This document shows positions 12,401-24,400 of a stretch of DNA of 64,000 nt, piece by piece (position 1 is the first letter of the stretch; each line of letters opens with the position of its first letter). The stretch is from Oasisia sp. SBJ-2009 (taxonomy: Eukaryota; Annelida; Polychaeta; Sabellida; Siboglinidae): NCBI GenBank assembly GCA_964017155.1, contig OZ024857.1, positions 31,663,542 to 31,727,541 on the forward strand, written 5' to 3'. The notes under the pieces were generated by a model. The model was given only the letters and a program-made list of their open reading frames with translations, did not search any database and was not told the origin of the DNA. A program made the position numbers and the translations under genes.

Positions 12401-15400
12401 AATGTATTTGACCCCATATCTCATGCTAACAACTGCACTACCATGTGCACAGGCCTTTATTTTTTTACCAACAACATAAACTTATAATTTTGACTAAATA
12501 AACATATGCAACAATTGGCACAGCAAATTAAACATAATATAAGCAATTCAGTTTCTTTTGATCTTTTGAAACCAACACAAAACTACTGTATTTAAATTGG
12601 TATTACACTATTGTTGGCCTTTAGTGAAATGACAGCATGCCTACCTGTGAGTCGGGGGAGAGTTGGTCTCCCTGCCCCTGCGTATCGGTGAACCCTTGAA
12701 CTGTCAAAGACTGCCCAGGTATCGTTTCATTTGGCATTGGAATTGGCTGTGGCCCATCAGCAGAAGACAAAACTACCGATGGATCAATTGATGTCATCTG
12801 CACAGCAAGTTTAGATGCCTGTTCACTGAATGAATGTGTCGAGCCTGTCACCTGCATGTTCATGTGATTTTGGCCAAAGCCTTGCTCGGCTGATGCATAT
12901 GAGTCCAATACACCCTGTTGATTAACCAGTGAGACATTGGTCGCTTGAGATGTGATCAGTGAGTCGGTGTATTGTTGCTGTGGAGCAGAATGCTGTGCTG
13001 TTTCATTCGGCACTGCAGGTTCTTGCATTTCCGGTGTCAGTGATGACTGTGTTATATGTTGTGGTGCAGTGAAATGGTCAACAGATGCACTAATTAGAGA
13101 CGTATTCTGGTAGCCGGATTGTGCTCTCTTAGAATCTGAAAATGATACCAACAAGACAAGTCAATTACATTACTAACAGACAACAGATTAAATGCCAGAC
13201 AGAGCCATTTATTGGAAGCTTTATCTTAAAATGATTGAAATAAGAAAAGACGATGTAAGAATGAGTTGCGCCAACTTGTGTCTACCTTATTAACACTTCT
13301 CTTATTATGTACTTTGGCATTGCCACCTGGAGAATTTTGAAATCAGTAAATCTGCATGCAATTATATGGGTGCAATATTTTTTATTAGTATCTGATTAGC
13401 ACACATTAGTGTTAATATAGTGAGTGACATTATGAATATACAGCAAACAAACTGGGAACATTTGTTGTGTCAGTGACCATCCTACACATCACAGTAGTAT
13501 CTGGTTACTGGCACAGGTATTAAGTTCAAATTTAACTTAACACATACATAGATACGCACATAAATACATATGCAGCCAACACATTATAATGATTTTAATT
13601 TAATTTAATCATCTAAACAGTTGGCCTGGGTTAATCATTGACCACACCATCCATCACATAAATCGGTGTCTGGTAAGTACACCATTAAATAAATGAGCCA
13701 TGTGGCCCTGAAGACTATATAGTCTATATATCTGAAGACTATATAGTCTATATATCTGAAGTCTATATAGTCTATATATCTGAAGTCTATATAGTCTATA
13801 TATCTGAAGTCTATATAGTCTATATATCTGAAGTCTATATAGTCTATATATCTGAAGTCTATATAGTCTATATATCTCAAGACTATATAGTGAGTTGGTA
13901 ATTATAAATCAAACTTTAATGTGTTTTGGTGAATCATAGTCACTGCCTAGTCTCTTCACCGTAATCACCTAATTGGCATTTTCTCTGGTTATTCATATGA
14001 GATGACCAGAAACACAGCCAAATTGTGTGAAAACAGCAGACAATTTTAATGAAGCATATGTTTTTCACTATATAGCTTAGGATTCGGCAAGGATTATTCA
14101 CTCAAATTAAACATATTTCTGCATAACTGCTACATATAAGTACTATATTGTTACACTAGTGCAAGCACCTCACAGTGCATACCATCAGGTTGAAAATTGA
14201 AGAGTGAAACAGGCTTCGTTCTCAAAAGTTGTGTAAATTTTTAACCAATTCAATCAGAATAAATTTATTCTGAAGATAAATCATTGCTCTATCGATTGGT
14301 AATATACACTATGCTGAATTAAGGGGACAAGCGCTGCAGGATTTTCGAATTTTAACCCTGCGACCGGCCAGGGCCGATTAATCGGCCCCAGACACCTTCC
14401 TGCATAAAAACATTTTTAGTTTGCGTAATCAGTAACCAACCAGCGCACATTTGGTATCATCTGATAGCTGACAGATTTTTCAAGATGGTGTATATTTATT
14501 CATGAGCAGATTGAATGACAGCTAGGTACACAGGGGCGGACAAAACATGTGACAAAGTTGATGGCCAAATTTGGTTGGTTTACTAACGCCTTCCATGACG
14601 AATTTACGCATCCATTCATAAAGGTTCGACCCCCGCATACGTAGCACCAATAGAAAGCTCTGTTCTTGCCCAACCTGGGAAAATAAACATGTGGGTGGGG
14701 CTGGTCCAGCGAATCAGAAGCAAGCTTTCAAACACCGCGTCGTCTTCCTGCCAGAGCAGAAGTAAACAACAAGATGGCGGACGTTCGTGTTTATTATGAT
14801 AGTGTGCATTTGGCAGTAAAATGATACCTCATTCATATTTTTATAATACGTATTTGAAGATTTTTATTGCAACAGTATGCAACAGAGGATTTTCGATGGC
14901 CGGTTGCAGGGCTAAAGAATTTTTAAAGAATTTCTGTTTTCAGTGTATTTCACTAATATAACATCTTAACTTCACCGTCTAATTCACAAATGTTCATACT
15001 TATGTGTCTGTATGTGAAATAAATACTTTATTTGATCACCAGTGTTGATTAGAGTTCCTTTGTCTTACTAACAAAACCAGAAATGACGCGTATTTCATGC
15101 CTTAGTTGCCGGTAGTTTGCCATACAGGAGGCTGCCATGTTGGGTACCTATTTTTAGGTCTTTCTCCCGTCTTCACGGCAGGCTTATCCCTGGCGGGAAA
15201 TAATAATTAGTACGCAGCCAATCAGCACTAGACGCAAGCCTTCTTTCGAGCACTCTTCTGTACGGAAATTTCCTTATATGGTTCGCTGCTCCAGACATTC
15301 GCATTCTCGTCGTTTCTGATTGGCCAACATTGACCTTTCACCTTTCCGGCAACGTTCAGCCGGTGTTCAGCATAACAACGAAGCGAGTCAATATGGTGAC

Positions 15401-18400
15401 AGTTATTCTTTGCTAGTGATTGGAGGGGTTTATACGTGCTTTATTCGTAAATATGCCGATGGATCTTGCAGAAAAGCAGTGAATTGCGACAGGTTATGTA
15501 GCAAAGAAGGTTAGCTCAGCTGAAGTATGCGCGTGAGCAGTGGCGTAAACTGACCAATATCACCGGAGGTGGAGATGGTGCCGTGGCTAGCGGCAGCGAC
15601 ATGGACCCGGGGCCAAGTGAAAGCATGGCCATCGCTGAATCCGGAAACGTGAACGTTTATGCTGGACCTGGTGATCAGCATTCCGTCGGCGAACCGTCCA
15701 TCGCATCGTCTTCACAATCAGGCCAGAATATTGTGAAGGATATCCCATGCCCTATTTGCCAGGGAGACTTGACAGTTGTTGTTGTCGACAAGAAGGGCCC
15801 TGTCGTTAGATTACGCACTGAGTGCACCTCCTGTGGTCACATCTTCAGTGAGACGCTGTCTTCATGTAAGCTGGGTGTTCTGGCAGTCAGTCTCCCTTTG
15901 CCACAACAAGGAGGATGGTGGCAGATACCATGGACTGTGGAATTGGGTTTTCCGGACTCAGACGGATTTGTTAGTGGCTGGATTCCCCCTGTATCCATCA
16001 GAAGACCTACATGAGACTCCAGAAGGAGGTAGGTGTTGCAGTAGATTGCACCGTGACTACTTGCTTCAACGGTGCTGGTGCTTGTTTGAGACAGGCATAC
16101 TCAGAGCTGTCAGGTAATATGCCAGAAAATGTGAGGGACATCAGTGTTTCATACAATGCATCCTGGATGACACGAAGGCACCGGTCACTCTACGGTATTG
16201 GCAGTGTCATCGACCTGATCACCTGGTTTGTGATCGCCTGTACTGCCATGACTGCTCCACTGTGGGAGATCACATGGACAAAGACAGTACTGAGCCTGTA
16301 CTGCCATGACTGCTCCACTGGGGGAGATCACATGGACAAAGACAGTACTGAGCCTGTACTGCCATGACTGCTCCACTGGGGGAGATCACATGGACAAAGA
16401 CAGTACTGAGCCTGTACTGCCATGACTGCTCCACTGTGGGAGATCACATGAACAAAGACAGTACTGAGCCTGTACTGCCATGGCTGCTCCACTGTGGGAG
16501 ATCACATGAACAAAGACAGTACTGAGCCTGTACTGCCATGACTGCTCCACTGTGGGAGATCACATGGACAAGGACAATACTGAGCCTGTACTGCCATGAC
16601 TGCTCCACTGTGGGAGATCACATGAACAAAGACAGTGACGAGTACCAGGGGTAAAAGTTGGCACATGAGTGCAACAAGAACTTGCATGGCACTCCAGGTG
16701 CAATGGATGCTGCAACTGCTGAGATCCTGTGGCGTCACTCTGTGCAGAGACATGGGTTCCACTACATCACAGTCTTGTCAGATGGTGACGCGAAGACGTA
16801 CAACCATCTCTCGACCTCAACGTCTATGGAGAGGACTGCCCAGTGACAAAGGAAGAATGTGTCAACCATGTGTCAAAGAGACTTGGCACAGTGTTGAGGA
16901 AGGTGCCAGCTGAGGGTCGCCAGGAAGGTGTCATCACTGGTGGAAAGGGGTACGGCAAGTTGACATCGAATGCAATCGTGCAACTGCAGAAGTACTATGG
17001 CAGAGCCATACGGAGCCACCCAAACGATTTGGAAGGGATGAGGAATGCAGTATTTGCCTCATTCTTTCTGAATCTTTCATGCACTGTTGACCAATGAAGA
17101 TCCTCATCATGATCGCTGCCCAGCTGGAGCTTCAAGATGGTGTTTCTTCTGCCGTGCGGTTGTGAAGGGTGAGCGACTGGGACTACACAAGGACAATATT
17201 GGCACGCCACTGACATGTGAAGTAGGTCGTTTTATGAAGCCAATGTACATGCAACTGGGTGACGAGAACCTCCTCCGCCGCGGCCTTCGTGTGAAGACAC
17301 AGAACCCCAATGAGAGTCTGCACTCGGTCATCTGGAGGAAGTGTCTCAAGAGGGACTTTCTTGGGAAGCTGCGCCATTGCTGTCAGCGAGTTCAACCAGG
17401 GGGCGGAGAAGATTGTGTCAGAGACAACAACTGTCCTGGGGTTTCAACTTGGTGAAGCCCAGACATGGTCAAAGGACAAGGAGGGGATCGCGATGAGGAA
17501 GAGAAAGAGTGACGTGCAAGAGAAGAAGAACCGTGAACGTCGACGTCTTCACTGGATTCACCAGCAAGACATGCTGACTGAAGCTGAAGGTGGACCGTCC
17601 TATGCCTCCAGAGACTTCTAGTGAAAAACCCGTGAAAAAAACCCGGCTCTTTTAAGAGCCAACCACTCTTAGAGAAGAGTTTGCTACACCATCACATTTG
17701 CGTTGCACATTTTACTCACACATTGTATTTCACAAATGAACAGTCAGTAAAGGTATTTCAGATATATTTCAATTGTCAAAAGCAGCTTGAATAGTAAAAA
17801 AGTGTAAAGATAAACGCAAACGTTTCTGTTCCCGTTTTCTCAGAATTCGGTTTTTAGTCAATGTGTACATTTCTGTGAGAGCATAAGAGAAAACCGTAAT
17901 GCAGATCAACTCCAAATTTGGAGCACATGTACTTCAAGATCTGCACTACTAATTGTCAAGAGGGATTTTGTATACGCTACTAAGTTTGCATTTTATCGTC
18001 ATACATCCAACCTAAAAAATTTGTAACTTTATCTACCGTTTTCATTTATATATATTCTATGGATAATAAAAATTCCTCTTGATAATTTGTAGATACATGT
18101 ATGTACAATACATGTAGCCTATTTAGCATGTTGTGGCACCATGCATTGTTTTTTAATTTATGCACGAAAAAGGGTCCCCCAAAAAATAATTGACTCCCAT
18201 TTCCAGGGTACACACCTGCCCAAAAATTCCACTTGTTTTGTGTGTTTGAACTCTGAGATAATTCCTACCAAGTTTTACTTCTCTAGCATAAAATATATAA
18301 AAACTTGTTGCAGCACTTATCCCCTTAAGCAGAAATTACCTGCTAAAATGCAAGTAAACATAGCCACTTCCTTTGCAGTCGTCTTTCAATAACGACTTTG

Positions 18401-21400
18401 CTGTTCCACACCAGAATGTGTAGCACCATTTGATCAGGTGTTTAATTCAGTACATAATTTTATTTAGTATTTTATAGATATAATAATTTTATTAGGTAGT
18501 TATGAATTTTATACAAACAGTATGCTAAAAAGGATTTTTTTTAGCCTGGAGGGTTAAGGAGCCTATATGAGCAGTTTGAACCCACTGGTTACTGATGAAG
18601 GTGAAAAAGGCCAAGGAACTGTGTTTACTGGGCAGTTTTGACTCATATGCGCAGTAAAAAACTTGCATAACAAAAAAACGTACATATATATTATTTTAAG
18701 ACTTACGTTCCAAATCGATCTGTGACTCTTGCAGGAAGTCAAAATTACCCTGCACAGATGATACAATTTCCTTGAACTGTCGTGGCCGGTTGATTGAGAC
18801 AGTGGAGAAAAACGAGCTGTCCTCAAAGCCCGCCTGGGTTGCTTCAAACATGTTTGTTTTTTGCGTTTCTGCTGGTGGTTCAGCCTCCTGTGTGTTTGTA
18901 GTGGACGAATGTACATCTTCCAGAAGTTCAGGTTGGTTCTATGAAACATGACAACATTTGAGTCAGGAAAATGCCTTGTGCTAGAGAAAGTATATAACAA
19001 AAGAGATGCATGTAATGAAGATGTGAAGGTTCAAAGTTACAGAAGTTAGGAGGATTAATCATAACCAAGTTCAAAACTTTCTTTAGTTATGAAGAGCCAA
19101 GGAGGAAGTGAAAGAGAAGTGAGCATAAAGCCTTGGGGTTAGGCAGCAGAAAGCTGCCGAACTCTGCAGTCTCTGCAACTGTGAGAACACAAGGGAGGCA
19201 ACAGGAGTCTACATGTAGTCGAGCCTCAAAATCACCAGTAAGTAGATTACTGTAACTAACCACTGCTGTGTTTGTTTAGATATGACCGTATGGAAGCACA
19301 TGGAAGCACGCGACACAACACACATATTGCACGTGACAAAGCATAGACATTTTGGCATCATAAAGAACACCGATGTTGAGAGCTCTCGGACTGGGTATAA
19401 TATCAGTGTAATCAATTTTATCATAATGTTATGCTTCTTCTGGTGGTTTCATGAGGCTAAGACGGGAATGACCGTTTTGTCATCATTAACTATGAGCAGG
19501 TTGGCATTCACCTATGCTGTTGATGCTACGTTCAATAATACTTGTCTTTGACGTCAAATTTGAACTACAATTGTTTGTTTATATACACATGATCATTATG
19601 GTGATTTTGTGTGATGCTGTCGCCGGTTGGGGCCACGTAGATGGTGAAAAGCAGTGGCCTCAGTGCTAATCCTTGTAGAAAGCTGAAAGCAATGTTTATG
19701 TCGGGAAGATGGCAATGGTGACTTGTGATGAGACTGCAGATATCAACACTTTCGCAAACACATGCAATCGTGGTACGCTGAAGTTTCTTGCTTCTTGATA
19801 TCTAGGTTGTGCTGATATATCTCCGATAGAAATATGGAAGGCAATGGATGGGGTGTGTATTGCTAGTTACTAAAACTTAAATGGGGTTAGTTGTTATGCC
19901 GGTTGGTGTCGTTATTCTCTTCTCGTTTAAATGTCTGTCATGGAATGACAGGAATGCATATGGTAGACCTATATGTCCTTGCCTTTATTTATCAGTAACA
20001 TGCTTACTACAGACGAAATGTCATTCAGTGTCCCACCCGAGAGCTACGGATGGTGTCAATGTATCGTGTTCATATACAATGCTGTCAAAAAAAACACTTA
20101 ATAAACAATGTGTGTCCAAATTTATACTGGTAACTCAGAATAAGGTACACATACATGTTTACATTCAAACGAGCATGATATAGAGTCTAACCATAGGTAG
20201 GGTTTACTTGGCATGTCTGGGGTAGCAAGTATGACACCCAGATGGCCCATAATATTTGTTGTATTATTGATGGCATAAAATATATATTTTGAAATGATTA
20301 CATTTCAGTCATACCATTTAGTTTGTAGTGCGGCTGAAATAAAAGACATTACTGCCTTTTTGTTCCGGGCAATGCCACGGACGTTGGCTAGCTACAACAT
20401 AAAATAAAAGAACATTTACTATAACTCACTTCCAAAATGGTAAAGAATAACACTGGAAGTATGTCCTGGATCAAATATTCTTAGCACCTCAAAATAACTT
20501 TTGTCTGTACTTACGGTACAACAAAAGTACTTATTACTGGATTAGCAGAGTATTAGCAAGATACAATATACTTGATAATTTGTGTTACCTAAATCTATAT
20601 TTTTAGAATTAAAATGGAAATGGTGCTGCTTCTCAAGATGCAATAAATTGTTGTGGCTGTGTTGCTTCAAAAAATTTATGAAGAGGTTGCACATAAGTGA
20701 TCCCTACAGCTCTTACCACCTTCAGCCCAAAGGTTTAAAAATAAAACATCCACTGTTCTTGCCCAACCATACCTAGTTATGTTGCCCTCCTTTAGCGATC
20801 CTGCAACTGCAGCTAATGAGTGCTTTGCAGAGCTAATATGTGTGGTGGCCTAGGAAAACCTGTCGGTAGTCGCCAGCGCATTTGCCCGGAAATGCGTCAT
20901 AAAGATGTTTTAGCTAACATACTTATTTATAAGTTCACCAAATAGTTTCATGATTAGCCAATCGTATTGCATATCGATTATTAATGTACATTTCTGCTAA
21001 CTTTTTGACAGATGCCCTTTCGAATTATTGTAACTTTAAGAATACCAATAAGCGTTGTAAAAATAGTTTGTGTTCCACTAAAATAGCACTGGGTATTTTA
21101 TTATAATATACTGCAGCAAAATGTTATGTTGGCTGACTTATGATAATTCCAGACTATAATTATGAGCTATAGTTATCTTGCATTCAATTTTGATGAGTGT
21201 CCTATTTAAATTCATGTAACTTTAAAAGTTGCCATCAGAAGTTCAGAACTGGGTAGTGTTTTCAGTACAATAAAGCTAAGAAACACGGCTACATTGGCTT
21301 CACAAGTAATTTTTTTATACCATCATAAAGTGTTATTTTCATGTGAATAATGAATCAACTTTAAAACAGATTTTGTTCTCATTAACTTATTTGTGATAGG

Positions 21401-24400
21401 TGCCCTCTTGAAATTCTTGTAACTTAGGTTCTTGTGGGAATACTGGAATACAGTACACTGTAATAGAAATAGTGTTTCTTTCCATTTTCTTGAATATAAA
21501 TGCATGTTTTTTACAGTGTGACTGATTTTCCTAGGCCGCTACAAATTCCACATAGTTGTACATTTGACAATCACAAACTCATGAAAAAGACATGCTCTGT
21601 GGACTCCAGGTCTCAACCAGCAATATCTTGAGTTACGCCACAGCCATCTACTATTATTTATTTAAATTTGCGGCAGTGTTATTTTCTTAAAACATCACAA
21701 AAGCATCAACGCAATAATTCAGCTGGATCACCATACTGTCAAGCCTGCAAAATTTAGTTTGTGTTGAATACCATTAAAATTGATCCCTGAAATTAGATGC
21801 AAGACTTAAACGATGGAGGTGCAAAGCAAACAATGTGTGAAGTGATGGAGCCAAGCTAAGGCAGTAAATCCACTTCTCATGGCTTACTTGTTGTTGGTCG
21901 ACTGGTGCCGTTTCTGTGGGAATCTGTTGTGATACTTCAATCTCTGCAAACGCTGCCTGAATGGCTACATCTTGCACAAGATCTTCTACAACAGCAAAAG
22001 GTGGGTGGTAAGGGCATACTGTAACTCATCAAATATCTTTTCAACATAAATTGTCTCAGACTAGGAATTTGAGAACATGCATAATAAATAACATACAACT
22101 TTATAATTGTCACTGTCAAAATCAGAAGAAAAAATTCAAGCTGCCTATTCGGCTTCAAAGAGTGAGAATGGGTGAATTTTGATAGCATGGTCGATTAACC
22201 CATTTTATCCTGAAGCTAGTGCAGACGAGTTGCAGCCAGTTCCTGATCATTTCCTCAAATCAATCTGTCAGCATTAAAAAATGACAGGCCTTCATTTAAA
22301 ATCGACATAACTTTATTATTTCTCAATCAATTTTTAAATGTGATATACCTTTAGAAAGTAGATAAAATAAACTATCAAGTCGCATTGACAAACTCATAGT
22401 TTTATCATATATATTTTATGTGGCATATGACAAAACATGCACAATAAATTCAAACCTATGTTGAGGTTTGTCACATTACTTTTCACCTGAGATTTTCGCC
22501 AAGAAGGAGGCAACATGTCAAGGAGCAAGTTGAGTTTATTTTATTAATTACTCTCTGCTGAAAACAAGGGTATACAACTTGTCCATATATCTTGGATAAT
22601 ATTCTCATTATGTAAAATTGTTTGTAATAGCCCCCATGTCAGTCGATTGAATCACCAATGTGTGGCGCCGCTGAGTGGAATTATGCAAATTTGTGAAATA
22701 TTTTCTGTCAACGATGTATAATTTTGTGGCTTATTTCTTATAACTAATAAAGAAGTACTCTAAAGTAACAACGTTGGTCAACATTTCAACGTCACTTTAT
22801 TGATGAAGTAGTTACCGTCGTTGGAAATAATCGTAACTTTGTTTGGCGCCAAAAAAACGGCGTGGTGCGAGGCGGGCGAAAATGGATGCCGTTGTCGGTC
22901 GACCCCACTTCGATGGCTTCAAATTATGTCTTCACGGACAAATATCGCATCAAATACCATAACCGTCCATCTTATATCGTCTATCCACTTGTATGCCTTC
23001 TTGTCATCAGCAGTATGAAGTAAATTAATGGAGTTATCCTTCGAAATACGTCAACATTTAATGATCTTTGCGACTCGACGCCATCTTTGATTTCACTTTG
23101 GCTTGGGGGTGCCGACTTTGTACTGCAAATACCCAAAGAACGGCACTGATTGGTTGAAAAATATAGGTTTCCTAGTGATCCCGATATACTGACGTCATTC
23201 GGTGTTAACCAGCCAATGGGATTCCAAAACGTCAGAGTGCGGGGAAGCCGTGCCAAGAGCAAATTACGACTAGAATCGTATTCCGGATAAAAAGGGTAAC
23301 TACGACTAGAATCGTATTCCGGATAAAGTGGGTTAATAGATCTTGACATTTTGAAGCAAAACAGCCGATTTTGGAATAACAATGTACTCAATCATGTGCC
23401 TACATGACTGCATACTTCAAGTGTGTTTTTTCTATTTGAACTTTTCTACCCCAGGCATGTTCAATATCAAATAACTTTGGCTGTGTGAGTTAGATATGTG
23501 ATTTTTACACCATTGCACAGCTTTATGCAGAGATCCGTCCACCCATCAGTTGGTTGGGTAAAAAAAAAGAAGGAGCAAAAAAGGGACCTTCCACTTGAAA
23601 GTGAGCGTAAATGGAGTCACATGTGTGTTTGTAGTCCTTTTCAGGTCAAAAAAATACATTTAAAGTTTGTGAACTGGCTTAGCAGTTAACATCCACATGT
23701 CAACCAAAACATGTGTGACTGGCAATAATTTGATCCTGCATAAAGCCCTGACGGTGAGACTAATTCCAGAGCAATTAGTCACAGACTGGTGATGTGGGGT
23801 GTGCTGATTCAAGTCTCCCCAATATACAGTCATCACAGGAATTTGTTACCTGAATGAGATCTACTAAAAGCCCAGGCAGAAACAGGTAAATGTTTTACAT
23901 TTTGCATTTTTGGGAGGCCCTGAGAATTCCTTACAAAAGACTAGTGAAGTAAACATTTCTTGTGTACAATGAAAATACCTTAATGCAAAATTAGAAGGAA
24001 AGCTTCAGATATGTTTTTGAATAAAATGAGAAAACTTAAAATGTAAAATGCAAATTATTCCATTCAAATCTTGATATGATAAACCATAGGGATGGATACC
24101 AAAATCATGTGTCTAGCACAAGTCAATGTTGGCTATCTTCAATTAAATCAATTGCCATTTTGAATTTTTGTCATGTGAACACAGTCGGACATCACTGGAA
24201 ATGATTCCACCAATTTCTTAGCCAAAACATGTGTACAGACACAAAAATCATGTTGGTAGCATGCTCCAGTGCAAATGTGTAAACAAAATCCTAATTTTAC
24301 TTAGGTTCACGGCAGCCATCTTGAATTTGCCTGGTTCCCATGTGTTACCAAAGGACAATGCGTTGCCATCATGTGGATTTTAGTTGAGTTGAACTGCCTG

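Noticed and set aside
13635..13880. Repeated RYIDYIDF protein
   Set aside because: Pure translation of a 24-bp minisatellite in an intron.
13708..13890. Possible CRISPR array
   Set aside because: Eukaryotic intron; units are contiguous without unique spacers.
15776..16117. 113-residue frame overlapping the transposase
   Set aside because: Shifted frame of the Mutator/Kolobok-like coding region.
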